From Hyphochytrium catenoides (Eukaryota > Sar > Hyphochytriomycetes > Hyphochytriales > Hyphochytriaceae): a DNA stretch of 26,055 bases. Of this stretch, positions 1-11,200 are shown piece by piece; the first letter of the stretch is position 1, and each line of letters starts with the position of its first letter. The stretch is taken from positions 1-26,055 of the forward strand of contig FLMG01003886.1 of the NCBI GenBank assembly GCA_900088475.1, written 5' to 3'. Position numbers and translations under genes: made by a program. The notes under the pieces are model-generated. The model was not told the DNA's origin. It saw only the letters and a list, made by a program, of their open reading frames with translations, and searched no databases.

Positions 1-987
1 GCTTCTATAGTGGAGACGCTGCTCCACTATCAGGGGAGGAAGGAACAAAGGAGACTTGAAGGTGGAGCTGCCGAGGAAGAGAGAGAGTGTGAAGAGGAGA
101 GAGATGCCTTAGGCTACACCGCGGACTATTGGGCAGTATCCTTCGGCCACTTGACCGTCCTCCGCTTACTTCTTACTGCGAAGAAGAGAGAACTCGCTTT
201 GTCAAGTTCTCTGGCTTTCCAAAGGGATCCTGCGTCCAAAAACTCTGCGCCTGGTGCTTATGACTCTGATGGCAACCTGATCGACAGGGAGACGCAGATT
301 GAGGAGAGGATGGGCGGGTGGTACAAGGCGCACATGTTCCGAGGCGGGGTGACTCTGCTGCATAGGGCTGCGGAGAGAGGCAAAGACAGCTGTGTCAGAG
401 AGCTCTGCGAAAGATTCCCGTCGATGGTGGATGTCAGAGATGATAGAGGAAGAACTGCGCTCCACTGGGCAGCAAGATACGGCTTTTTAAGCACATTAGA
501 CGTAAGTTTCCATGGCTCTAGCTTTTCGCTCATGCCTCTATTTTGCATTTGGTTATGCGTTGACTGATGCGTTGTTCTCCCTTCTTCTCTCATTATTGAC
601 CTAGGTCCTTTCTCTCGCTCTACTTCATGTTTGCTTACCCGCACCATCTGCTAGTCGGATCCACTCATCGCTGTCCTAGTTCTTCCCCCTTTCTTCGAAG
701 ACAGCCGGCACATCATTCCTCCTAGCATTCATCTTCCTCTCTCTCGTCTTTCTTCTTCTTCTCTTTCCATGTTTCACCATGTCTCTGTGTGTTGTCTCTG
801 TGCTTCTTCGTCCCTTCTCCTTGTTTTATAGATTCTTGCCAGGTATGGGGCGGATCTCACTGCCACTGACAGCTTTGGAGAGACCGTGGAAGATCAAGCT
901 CGCCGATATGGGCACTTCACCGCAGTGAAGAAATGGAGAGAGGCAATAGGGGTTGACAAACATTCCGAACGGACAGAGAGAAGATAA
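1..987 (+). CDS. Ankyrin-repeat protein, C-terminal part (5' end outside window)
   Basis: The reading frame is open from base 1, so the start lies upstream. Exon A covers 1-501 (167 codons). A 330-base GT-AG intron (502-831) follows, very rich in C and T. Exon B covers 832-987 and ends in TAA. The visible 218 residues hold at least three ankyrin-type units: one with LGYTADYWAVSFGHLTVLRL near residues 37-56, one with GVTLLHRAAERG near 116-127, and one with DDRGRTALHWAARYG near 147-161 that runs across the splice junction into ILARYGADLTATDSFGETV. A highly charged Glu/Arg stretch lies between residues 13 and 35. Ankyrin repeats are protein-binding scaffolds; no catalytic domain is visible, so the partner and role are unknown. 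The splice joins two halves of a repeat in phase 0, which supports the model. The gene converges on the RING gene at 1869. Confidence 0.82.
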
Positions 988-1868
988 GCGTTAGAGCCTA
1001 TGAGACCCAGCCTTTGAGCGTTCGGGCTCGCGTGAGGGGAGAGAGAAGCCACTAGTGGAGGATTGACAAGGGAAAGGAGTCTTCACCGAAGAAACTCCTC
1101 TCATCTTGGGTTTTCCGAGTTTGCACATCTGTTTCTCTCTCCTTAACGCCCTCGCTACTCTCTAGATTGCCTCTTTCTTGCAGAGGAAACATCTCTCCCT
1201 CCTTCTTTCCCGGACAGGCAGGAGCATTGAGGGAACAGCCATTGTGCCAATAAGCGTAGGCGGCGTAATATGAGCGGTGCTGCTTGACTCGTTTTGGCCC
1301 AGCAGCACATTAGTTCTATGGCTCTTTATTGTAACTAGCAGGAGCTAGTCAATGTATCTATGGTCCCTTCCCTTCGAGTACCTCTTGACTTTGACCCTGC
1401 TTCTCTTCAGTCTATTCTATATCTTTCTCAACCCTCTGATGCGGTTGGCTGGCGGGTATGGTTGGCTACTCAGAACGAGCATCTCTGTGCCCTACTTCTC
1501 TGCTTGTTCACGCAAGCAGCCCCTATTCTCTAAAGAAGGGCTCTTTGCTGGGACTCAGTGTCGTCTCGGCTGGGTGGTTCCCATAAGAGCTGCAGGAGCC
1601 TGATTACTTCTTACCCTGGCTATGACTCTCTCCTTGATCACCAGGACATCGGGGTCCACCTTTGTCAGGTTGCTGGGCCAATAATATCGCCTTCTGAGAG
1701 CGAAGACAAAGCTACTGAGGCTGCTTTTCCTCCTTCTCGTCAACAGAACCGGGCGTAGAACAGTGGAAAACAGTGAGAAGCTAGAGCTCATTTTCACTGG
1801 CCAAGTCCTAAGAGAGTCGCGCCAGTTGAAGAAGAGTCGCCTTTCTTTGTTCTCTTTGCAATCTCTCT
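988..1868. other. Convergent intergenic region, no gene firmly supported
   Basis: This 881-base stretch lies between the stop codons of the ankyrin and RING genes and should contain both 3' untranslated regions. Two weak signals are present. An ATG frame at 1352-1603 (+) would give an 83-residue protein with a hydrophobic N-terminal half. An exon-like block on the minus strand (1693-1615) is bounded by CTCTCAG and GTAAGAAG. Neither resembles a family I recognise, and pyrimidine-rich DNA easily yields Leu/Ser/Phe-rich frames by chance. Confidence 0.5.
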
Positions 1869-2906
1869 CTACGGGGAGGCAAGACTCTTCCCACAAACGG
1901 GACAAGCCATCTCTTTCTCAAGATGCTCCAGGGCACACTCATCATGGAACTGGTGACCGCAAGACAGAGTGCTCAGTCCTCCACCAAGTAAGACCCCGCA
2001 GATCATGCAATAAGAGGAGGAAGGCGAGAGAGCGGAAGAAAGAGAGTGGCGCTGCCCCTCAACCCTGCTACTGATCCGTGATGATATAGGACCTCTCTTC
2101 ATGCTGAGCCTCCCAGAGTCTCCGGCTCCCCCTCTCTCTCCCGTAGAACGGATGGCTTCAACTACTTTTTGCCGTTTCTCTTCTGAGTTTCTGCCCGCTA
2201 TAAACGCTGACACGGCGGCAATTAGCGGTTCCCGGCTGAGGTCACACCGTTGAAAGGCAGGCGAAGAGACAAGGTCAAAGATGTTCTGCAGGAAGGCTTC
2301 TACGTTGTTCACCATTCTCTTCCTTCCTAACCTTAGCGCTATGGTGATGCCATGCTTCAGCCTCTCTTTACTCTTTGGCAGCCGATTGGCTACGTCCTGG
2401 ACGACGAAGTAGAGGTAAGGGCAACAGCCCTTGCAAGCGTGTGAAGTGTTGATAGCGCTGACAACTGTCAACCGAAAGGCCTGGATATCGTCCGGGGTCT
2501 TCAAACTCGTCCACGACTGTCCAGCCGGGCCGCTGACAGTGAACTTGAAGGTCCGATCATGGCGTAGGTATTCAGATTGGAGAAGCAGAGGTGGACTGCC
2601 ATTATACTGGGCGACCTGCAGAAAGTTCGGGCTGTTTCTGAGGAGCTTGGTATTCTGATAGTGCATGTGAGAGGAGAAAGAAGAGGGGCGCGAGACCGCC
2701 GAAGAAGAGTCATCTCCGCCACCTCCGTCATCTTCTCCTCCTTTTCGTCTGCCTCTATCTCTCCTAGTGCTAGAGTAGGCCGTCCGTCGGCTAACAGGGC
2801 CTTCGCTGTGGGAGGGAGAGTCTGGGGAGAGCCCATCGTCTGGCAAGGGAGGAGAGTAGGGCGGAGAAGGGAGAGAATAGGGAGTTGGCAGGGTTTGGTC
2901 CATCAT
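1869..2906 (-). CDS. RING-H2 zinc-finger protein with PX-like central domain
   Basis: A single exon encodes 345 residues. The start is the first of two consecutive ATGs, and an in-frame TAA lies ten codons upstream of it. The C-terminus is a complete RING-H2 finger: C300-x2-C303, C316-x-H318, H321-x2-C324 and C335-x2-C338 (core SCGHQFHDEC), so it is probably an E3 ubiquitin ligase recruiting an E2. Residues about 115-235 resemble a phox-homology (PX) domain: FKFTVSGPAGQSW, then LTVVSAIN, then NRLPKSK, then RMVNNVEAFLQNIFDLV, with a final helix before AFIA. If it is a real PX domain it would bind phosphoinositides and place the ligase on endosomal membranes. The first 80 residues are Pro/Ser-rich and look disordered, with an acidic GGEDDGGGGDD stretch. 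The lack of introns contrasts with the neighbours. The RING is certain; the PX call is from pattern only and needs a profile search. Confidence 0.85.
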   Translation of the reverse strand: MMDQTLPTPYSLPSPPYSPPLPDDGLSPDSPSHSEGPVSRRTAYSSTRRDRGRRKGGEDDGGGGDDSSSAVSRPSSFSSHMHYQNTKLLRNSPNFLQVAQYNGSPPLLLQSEYLRHDRTFKFTVSGPAGQSWTSLKTPDDIQAFRLTVVSAINTSHACKGCCPYLYFVVQDVANRLPKSKERLKHGITIALRLGRKRMVNNVEAFLQNIFDLVSSPAFQRCDLSREPLIAAVSAFIAGRNSEEKRQKVVEAIRSTGERGGAGDSGRLSMKRGPISSRISSRVEGQRHSLSSALSPSSSYCMICGVLLGGGLSTLSCGHQFHDECALEHLEKEMACPVCGKSLASP

Positions 2907-3135
2907 GCCTCTCTCAGAGAATGGTCCTTTCTGTTATGTTCCTTCACAGTCCTCCCCTGTCCAAACTCTCCTCTGCAGGAGGCTAGCTTCTGGAGTAAAA
3001 AGAAGCCCGTCGGCACTTCAACCGCTTATTCTCAATCGCCAGAGATGAACATCCAACAGGTTGGGAAAGAGTCAAGAGAATGACGGGTGTTGTTGAGCGG
3101 CTGTATTCACGTCGTAGGAGTTGGAACAAAACTCT

Positions 3136-3179
3136 GCCAAGATAGAGGGACACACTCGGCCAAGATAGAGGGACACACT
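3136..3179. repeat. 23-base tandem duplication
   Basis: The unit beginning GCCAAGATAGAGGGACACAC at 3136 is repeated at 3159. The second copy is identical for its first 21 bases and then diverges. It lies upstream of the RING gene in non-coding sequence and looks like a recent local slippage or duplication event. Confidence 0.9.
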
Positions 3180-3568
3180 TCCTGTACACAGTATGGTAGA
3201 GTGGCCCTGAGGCAGCCTGCTGAAAGAGATTGTAGCTACGAAGAAAGACGAAGAGAAGGATGAGACTGGATTCTGCTCGGAGGCTATGCCGCACTCATTG
3301 AGAAAGTAAGCGTCACAGGAGTAAAAAGCCTATGCTTGGCAACACCCCCCGACGCCTTGATTTCTTGAGGTGGGATAGAGTACAGGACTGAAAGCAGAAC
3401 AAGACCCGCCTTGCTACAATGTGATGGGCACAAATGCAATGGTACTAAGAGACCTTAGATGGAGGATCTAAAGAGGCCGCGTACACTGAATACCAAGTGA
3501 CAATGTATCCTGAATGATAGTGACGGGCATCATTTGGTCAACAGACTTCCCCAGGAGCTCCGACCATC

Positions 3569-3657
3569 GCAGCAGCGGCTGCAGCAGCAGCAGCAGCAGT
3601 GGCAGTGGCAGTGGCAGAGGCAGGAGCAGGGGCAGGGGCAGCAGCAGCGGCAGCAGC
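3569..3657. repeat. GCA-rich microsatellite with GTGGCA and GGGGCA variants
   Basis: Imperfect trinucleotide and hexanucleotide repeats (GCA, then GTGGCA, GAGGCAGGA and GGGGCA, then GCA/GCG again) fill about 89 bases. The frame starting at 3569 would read as Ala/Val/Gly-rich (ten Ala, then AVAVAVAEAGAGAG, then Ala again), and this frame is open from 3524 to a TGA near 3697. No ATG or recognisable exon border is seen, so it is recorded as a repeat and not as coding sequence. Confidence 0.85.
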
Positions 3658-4030
3658 GCACGGGAAGGGCTGCATAGACATTGACTGACCGGTGACTGCA
3701 GACCTGAAGGAGTTTTTAGTTCTGAGTGCTCATCAGCTGCCTCTTCTTGCGAACAGTGGAACTTCTGCCCCTCGGATCGGCCCCAAAGTTGTGCGTCACT
3801 TCTACTCTTCCTTCGGTCCAGATAAAGATTCCGAATGATGACAGGAAAGGGCCTCTGTTCGTCGTTGTAGACAAAGGCTAGTGGGTGTTGTGATGCCTGG
3901 GTGTTAGGCGTATAATTTGCTGTACACCTTTCCTGAATACTCTGTATCCGGAATCCGTGAGCGGTATTGGGGATATTACCGAGATATGGGGGACTTGCTA
4001 TATAGAATTATGATGAACTAAAAATAGCGA

Positions 4031-4068
4031 ATCTCGATTTGTTTGTTGTCTGCACAACAAACAGAGAT
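4031..4068. other. Strong hairpin (9-bp perfect stem, 4-base loop)
   Basis: GTTTGTTGT (4041-4049) pairs perfectly with ACAACAAAC (4054-4062) around the loop CTGC. Outside it, ATCTC (4031-4035) pairs with GAGAT (4064-4068) across a small asymmetric bulge. It lies in intergenic DNA about 1.1 kb from the RING start and 1.15 kb from the cohesin start. It could be a small structured RNA, a remnant of a small inverted-repeat element, or chance. Confidence 0.7.
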
Positions 4069-4734
4069 GCCCAGTCTTCTTCTTTGAAAGATGTACATTA
4101 CTGATTCTTGTTGTTAACGCCAAAACCAACGACAGCAGCAGCTGCTCATCCTGCCTCATGATGTAGCTTTCCCAAGAGCTTTCCTGGAGTTTATCCCTTC
4201 AAGGATCACGTCCTGCCTGGCGGTTCTTGGCGCTGAACGAACAGCCATTCCGAATGCCTTCCGCCGCGAAGGCATCGTCGTCGTCGGATATCACCACAAC
4301 CGCTGTTGTTGAAGGCAAGACTTTGAAGGAAAGTAGTGGGCGGAGTTGTAAAAAAGATGGGGGACCTCTCTACTATCTCCTATCAGCGTTTCTCTTGGGG
4401 GCAAAGACATAACTCTTCCTCCGCATCTGTCGAGGGACGCCTAACTCATTGGCAACAATTATTATGCGGTGGACATCATCAATAGTAGCTCCATCGCGCT
4501 CTTCTAAGTATAAACACTACGAGGAACTACTAGTAAGGCATGATTGACTGAGGAGTAACCGACGAGCAAAAAGTCAATTGGTTAATATGCTGTACTGCCT
4601 GTACAACCATCATTATTTTACTGCAATGCCTCACTTGTAACGCAAGAAACTCTTTGTTTCCCAGGGTGACCTTCACTCCTAAACGTGGGACCATCATTCT
4701 CTCATGTAGGCCTTCAGTCAGAATATGCTTTGTC

Positions 4735-4884
4735 CTAAGATAGTCGAAATACGTGTGCATTGACTTTCAGCATCATACGAGGGTGCACCAGTAGAGTCCT
4801 CACATCGTCGTAAAGTTGAACAATACCAAAAGATTCCACACCAATAAAAAGCGAGCAAGTGAGAGCAAAAAGGACTCTTATCAT
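4735..4884 (-). other. Candidate 49-codon ORF with signal-peptide-like start
   Basis: An ATG at 4884 opens 49 codons to a TAG at 4735. The first residues, MIRVLFALTCSLFIGVES, look like a secretory signal peptide: a positive N-region, a hydrophobic core and small residues before the putative cleavage site. The rest (ending VNAHVFRLS) matches no family I know. It could be a first exon of an unrecognised minus-strand gene, a tiny secreted protein, or chance. It is very short and has no supporting exon, so confidence is low. Confidence 0.15.
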
Positions 4885-4889
4885 AGCAT

Positions 4890-5099
4890 TTATTGGAATA
4901 AGTGTTCTGGATTCTGGATGGTCGTTTTGGGTGATTTTATTTGATGAGGGAACATCTTTTTTGCCGCCAAATTCTCAAAAGTCTGCGAAGGAATTTCGCC
5001 CTCAGTGATGGTTCGAAATCTTTGTCCATCAGTCTTCAGCTCTGAAAAAAGCTTCAAGCAGAATCCATTAAGCTCTGAATAGGCCGCTTCGATGTTGCT
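4890..5099 (-). other. Open block with exon-like left border, possible coding remnant
   Basis: On the minus strand, TTCTTCAG (ending at 5100) could act as a splice acceptor. It is followed by 69 open codons to a TAA at 4890, in a frame beginning SNIEAAYSELNGFCLKLF and continuing with TITEGEIPSQTFENLAAKK. A further open stretch (KLILPDGSVIHFSG) lies just upstream in another frame, between about 5115 and 5185. The composition is protein-like and not pyrimidine-biased, but I cannot join these pieces into one gene. A decayed gene is one explanation; chance is another. Confidence 0.15.
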
Positions 5100-5222
5100 C
5101 TGAAGAACTCAATCATCCAGAGAAGTGAATGACACTGCCGTCGGGGAGTATCAATTTGGCTATTCTTGATCTTTCCGAGACTGACCTAGAAGAAAATATA
5201 GTCAGGCGTAAAAAGCAGCATT

Positions 5223-8200
5223 ATGGCGGTTGACTCAGTTCGCCGAAGTGCAAGAGACCGCAAACCTCCCAAACCCATCTATGTGGTGCAAAATCCCCTG
5301 AGCTCTCCTCGCACCAGGTACTTAATCTATATGGGCTGCACAAGAGTTCCACCTAGGTGTTCTTGGTTGGTTACTCTCCTTGTGGCCGTAGTTCTGAGGA
5401 CGAAGATGGTAGCGATGAGGCAAACTCACCTGTGCAGGCTCGCCGTCAGACCCAGCCAAAGAAGCCAAGGTAAGTACCTGCTGTAGTCTTACTTCAAGCA
5501 ATCCTTAAGAAGCCCTATTTTAGAATGGCGGCGAAGGGGCCTTCCACAGCCAGCAAACGCTTGCAAGTTGTACAAGAAGAAGATCGCGGTAGATTGGGAA
5601 GAGAGGAAGAAGACAGCGAATCTGATTCCTCCCTTTTCGGTACGTGGAATGCCCAAATAAAGACGTGTAACTATCAAAGCGTCTTGTCCTCCAATGCCCT
5701 ATTTTTATTGCCTTGCTGCCAGCTAACTTGCCTCTTATTCGTCCTGTACAGAGAGTCTCAAGCGCCCAAATGTGGCAATAGACTCTGTAGTGTCTGACTG
5801 GATCGAGCAGTTTCTGGTAAATACGTGCTGATTAGTCCTATATGGTTGAGTCAGTGGCTCACCGATCTCTCTCATACGTATGCAGGAGAAGCGTAACGAC
5901 GCACTAGTAGAGCTGCTTAACTTGCTCTTTCATGTAAGCTGAGCTCTTTTGCGTCTTATCTTTACATTAGGCTTCCTTTAACCTTATCCCCTATACCTGA
6001 AGTTCAAGCTGGATATCGCTATGGCCTATCCTGCTATAATGTTTGGCCTTTTTATCTTTTTTGTCGATTCACTAGGCGTAGCGTGCAGAATCATCTTATC
6101 GCTGCGCAGACCAGCGCACTTGGTTCGTCGCTATCGTGACTCTAAATCATTGTTGCTCTTTATTGATCTTATGATGGCTCTGACATTTCTCCTGTCATGT
6201 TAGTCCTGTGGTAGTGCGCAAAATGTGGTTCATCAGGGGCAGGATGTGGACAACTTGGAGCTGGACGAGCTAGCTGGGAGAGTTATTGAAAATATGACGT
6301 CGGATGAAGAGTTCCCGTTAACATCTAAGAAAAAGGTAGCTTTCTTCACTTGGAAGTATGCGCCTATATGCTTGCGCAGCTACTACCGGACCCCTAGCGT
6401 CCCTCTATGTCTTTGCTCTCCTCTTCTCAGCCATTTGCCCTCTAATCTGATGACATTTTTACCATCAACCCTCCTCACTGTGAGAAATGCTTCATCTTCT
6501 TTTGGTCCAGGAGCTTAAGAAATACAGAGCAAACCTCATGCAATTCTGGAGAAAGTTGATCCAAGGGATTCGGGGCGATATTCTTTTTGAAGGAGACCTG
6601 GTAGAAACTCTCACTGACTGGACGACAAGTCTGGCTAGGTAGTACCACCCATCTCCTTGTCCTTCCATCCCTTGTCGTCTCAATACTAAATCTTCCGTCT
6701 TGCTGCTGCACTTCACTCCGGAACACATTCTCTGTTGTGCTGGTACATTTGCGGTTTAACGAATTAGCTCTTCATCCCGGGCTATTCGCTTTACTGCCAC
6801 AGTTTGCGGTTTGGAGATTGGCTATGGGCTCATTAAAGAGATAAACCAGCTAGGAGACGAAAAGCAGGTTGCAGAAAGGCAAAAGGCTGCAGAACAAGGA
6901 GCGAAGAAGGTACGAGACCCTGCTAACCCTACTCTTTGTTAATGCGTGATATTCCCTGTCTCCTTCCTACTGTTTCGTCCCATAAATCTGAAGCCCTTCA
7001 CCTTTTGAATGAATAGAAGGGAGAGCAGAGTAACAAGTCAAAGCAGTTGGCTCAGAACATTCTCCTTTTGGCAAAGGTATGGGGCCAAACTATACAAAGC
7101 TCACGTATGTCCAGCTACATTACCTTGATCGTGGTTGATCGTGGTGGTACTATTAAGTTCGTCCTTAGTATTCTCTTTGCTTTTTGTTCTTCCGTGCTCC
7201 TCCCTTACCTTCCTTGTAATATTCAACGGGTCCTTCTACATTTCTGCGGCACCGCAGCGCCAGGAGAAGCTTGTGGAGCAGTTGATGTCGATCTTCAAAG
7301 GCATATTCATGCATCGATACAGAGATGTCCACGATGACATCAGGCTGGAGTGCACAGCATCCTTAGGTAAGAGCATGAGAGCCAAGAGACGGGAGTGGTA
7401 TGGCTTAGATTACTGTGTCCAGCACCAAAAGGCCATTCTGCCTAACCTCCAGCTGTTACGCCTTTGACTTGGCCCTCGACGGCAACGCAGGAAAGTGGAT
7501 ATCTGAGCTTCCAGAGGTCCTTTTAAATGACCAGTACACCAAGTACCTGGGATGGCTGCTTTCTGACCTTTCTGCTTCGGTTAGAAAGGCTGCGCTTGTG
7601 GCTCTCCGGAACCTTTATGAGGTGAGGTTCATAAATGATAGACCATTTCAGCACCTTTATCGTCAGCTCAATTGTTTGCGGCTGCACCTTGGTTTTCTAT
7701 TCTCGATGTCTCTTTTCCACTTCTGTAGACATTGTTCACCTGTCTCCTCAGACAGACAGACTCTGTACCCCCTCTAACCTCATCTTGTTCGGGCTGCTTC
7801 ACTAGAACGAGTCCTACGTAGATAAGCTTGAACTTTTCACTACTCGGTTCACGCCACGGCTGGTTGCCATTGCAACGGATGAGGATCGGCATGTGGCCAT
7901 GGAATGCCTCTCACTCCTGAAGCACCTCATGAGGTACTTGAAGCTTATTGTTGTTCTGTCTATCACTTCATAATTTCTTTCTAAGCCTCCATGGGTTGCT
8001 TCATGAGCTCGAGAAGTATCCATTCCTTCTTCTACTACTATATCAAAAAGGCCCTTGGCTTCCCTTGTGTTATTCGCGCCTATCAGCCTCTAACAAATAA
8101 TCCTGTTTTGCGGGGCGTCTAGCAATGGTATTGTCGCTGAAGAGGATGTGGACACGGGCTCCCTCTATCTTCTTATCTTTGATGAAGATGAGGGAATTCG

Positions 8201-11200
8201 GAAAGCGGCAGCCTCTCTGTGGTCCTCTCTGTTCGAGGCATTTGAGATACCTGAGGGCGAGAATGACAGCGCAAAAAGCAAGGAGCAGGTGCTTTCATAA
8301 GGAACCTTCGTCCAATCGTTTTTAGTAGTATGCTGTTCGTCTCTCTTTGGCTTTCGACTTTCTTTGGCTTGTCTGGGTGTTATCCCCTTACGTTCCTTCA
8401 ATTCCTTCTCAGGCTTTGGTCGAAGTAGCTCAAAGGCTGTTATTTACTCCTCCATATTTTCTTCCGTCTTCCATAGCTACTAGCAATCCTGGAGCTGGCA
8501 GAGAAGTTCGGAGACGGTGACATGACGGAGCATGTCGATTACATCGTCAGTGCTCTATGGGAAGAGCCAACAGCAGGTGAAGTGCTCTCTCCATGTGGTG
8601 GCTCCTTTACCGTACACTGGCCGTTAGATGACGTTGTTCCACTACATCGCACTATCAGATACATCGCACTATCAGCTTCACCATTTTGCGCATCGGAGGT
8701 TGTTCGCCGTCTATGCTTTTGATCACGTGCACTTTGTTCCTTGATGGTTCTCTATTCGCATTTAGTAATCTACTCTGGCTTTTGCTTGGTATTTGATTCT
8801 TGAAAGCACCCCTACGTTACGTTCGTATCTACAAGTTTCACAACTCCTCCTCTCTTCATTTTATCTTTGCCTCACATAAGCTTTTCCCGCCTGCTATGAA
8901 AGTTGGGGTGAAGAATTGGGAGGCCATGAATGCTATGCTAACCTCGTCCAAGAAGAATGAACAATTGGAAGCCTATCAGACGGTAGGAGAAAAGCATGGA
9001 GGACGGAATTCCGGTTAACTCTGTATGAAAGAGTTTACATTCAAACCCTCCTTTGGCTTTCAGGCACTGTTGGTCCGTCTATTGTGTGCCTCTTTCTATT
9101 TGGCATGCCACACTGGCGATCAAGGAAAGACCAAAAGTACTGCCAAGGCGAAAAGCAAGGAAGACCTTCGGGTAGGGTGGGCTGTTTGCGGTACCAGTTG
9201 TGCAACGTCACCAAGTGATCTGCCTTCATGTTTTGCCCCTCCGTTGTCTTCAGTGCTGATCGCCTTGTCCGGCCCCTTTTTTGCGTTTGACCACATTGAT
9301 CTTAGGAGGAGGCCACTGTCCATATGGTCAAGGTCCTTCCAGGACTTTTGAAGGCATTTCAGGGCGATGCAGCTCTTTTACGACCTCTCTCCTCTCTCGT
9401 TGTGGATATGAACCTGATGGCTTACGGTTTGAACAGACAGACAAAGAATTTCAAAGGTAAAACCGTTCTCGAGCTGCCGGGCCCGCGCAATCAGTCAACT
9501 TGTCGTCCTTTCAAGGTTCTTAACGCTCTTGCTGGCATCAACCTATTACGTGATTGGCCCACTTCAGTGACTATGTATCATTGTCTGTATTTAACATACT
9601 TTATTGCAGAGCTCTTGGCCCGATTACAGGAGGTTTTTCTATCTTCAAGCGATGAGGTTACGCTTTCAAATGTTGCCAAAGCCTTGAGACACTTCGTTGT
9701 TGAGGAGCATCCCAGACAGAGAGACGCAGAGGGCTTAGTGGAGGAGTTGGTGGGTGAGATTATCAATAATTTTGACGGATATAAGAAGGTATGACGCATC
9801 TATGAGGACTAAAGAGCTCATAGAAAGTAGGTTTGGTCTATAAGCGTCTAGCATTTAGTTTATAGTGAGGACGCGTCCCTCAACTAACTCTCTGTCGACG
9901 ATTGAACAGTCTGAGGCCTCACACAAGACAACAGCAGACGCGGAATTTGGGCTCGAGGCAAACATTTCGCGACTTCGTTATTTGGCAACAGCAGTCAATC
10001 TCTTGACGTTTCTCCCAAAGGACGTCGACATCGTACCCGATCTTCTTTCTCTCGTTGAAAGGAGGGTGAACCCCAATCTTTTTTTGAACAAAGGGAAAAG
10101 CTCGTCCTCATCGCTCCTAAAAAAGACGAAAAGAGATTTGCTCGGCTCTCGTACTGCTTCTGAAACTCTTTCCCTGTTGTTCTCTCTGTTTTGCTGGAGG
10201 TGCCAGCCCATCTTCTCTAGTGTGTCAGATCCGTCGCAAACCAATCCTGAAGGTGAGAGCCAATGCGTTCCTGCTCTGCTCGATTGAAGTGTAACCATCT
10301 CCACTTTCCTGCTAGAGCAAAGCGAGGAGGTGAAGGAACAGATTGAGTCAGTGGTGCAACTAAGAAATCAACTTGGTGAACTCATCGAGAAGGCGCTGGC
10401 GGCAGAAGGCAACATTGCCGAGGAAAACGATAGAAATGTGCAAAATGCAGCGGAGGAATACGTCTCTGCAATACAGAAAAGAGCTTACGAAGTCTTGAGC
10501 GATCTTCGCTCTCTTTGCGTTGACAAGCTAGAGTCGCATCCTGTCCTACGTCCTCTGGCCTGGTCTCTCTCGGACAATCTCATCTCTCTGCTTCAGCGCT
10601 ACTTTCAGGCCAAAATGACTCAGGTAGGGTGGAGAGATAAAGATCTGGCAGAGAGGCCGGGTTGCTGGGATGTTTGCGTTATTTGGATTCTCTGAAGTAC
10701 GGGAGCTTTCGCTTTCTCGCGCTCTCATCTAAACTTTCCTCTTATGTGGCATGATGTAACCCTTGAAATTTGTTCTAAGATGCATCACCTGTTACCATCC
10801 TCAGCTTCATGAGATTGAAGAACAACAGGAGGATGAGGAAGAAGATGGAAAGAGACACGTGGAGGAGGAGCGGGAGGGTCTAATTTTCAATCTCGCCCAC
10901 CAAGTCATTAGCAATAAGCTGCACCGGAAGCAAGCAGCCGCAATCATTGACGCGGTCGCAACAGAGGATGAGAGAACTATCGAGGTAAGGCTGCTCTAGT
11001 TCTCTTTGCACTATGTTCGCCACTTCACTTTTCTCAATGAGTTGACCTATTTCGCCTTAAGCTAAGCGGATATGTTGCTGGTTCGATAGTAGCGTTAGCA
11101 CTTGTCCGTGTTTCTATACTTTCCTCTAAATTTTGTTTTCTTAGGTGGTCAAGGCTTTCGCAAAGGGCTTGAAGCAGCACAGTCCTGCCAATTTCTTGGA

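Larger units (their letters stand above)
2907..5222. other. Divergent intergenic region between RING and cohesin genes
   Basis: About 2.3 kb separate two divergent start codons, so both promoters should lie here, but I recognise no core promoter motif. The interval contains a 23-base tandem duplication (3136-3179), a GCA-rich microsatellite (3569-3657), a strong hairpin (4031-4068) and several short open frames on the minus strand between 4530 and 5190. The part from about 4400 to 5050 looks more AT-rich and less pyrimidine-biased than the introns nearby. No tRNA or other structured RNA gene was recognised. Confidence 0.5.

Noticed and set aside
2577-3083. Plus-strand frame of 168 codons opposite the RING gene
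   Set aside because: It is antisense to the N-terminal half of a well-supported coding exon and is Arg/Ser-rich by reflection of that exon's codons. No domain is seen.
4227-4412. Plus-strand frame of 61 codons
   Set aside because: It begins at TTG with no ATG, no splice context and no recognisable family.
5010-5020. GGTTCGAAATC resembling a tRNA B box
   Set aside because: No matching T-arm stem, no A box at a suitable distance upstream and no cloverleaf can be drawn.
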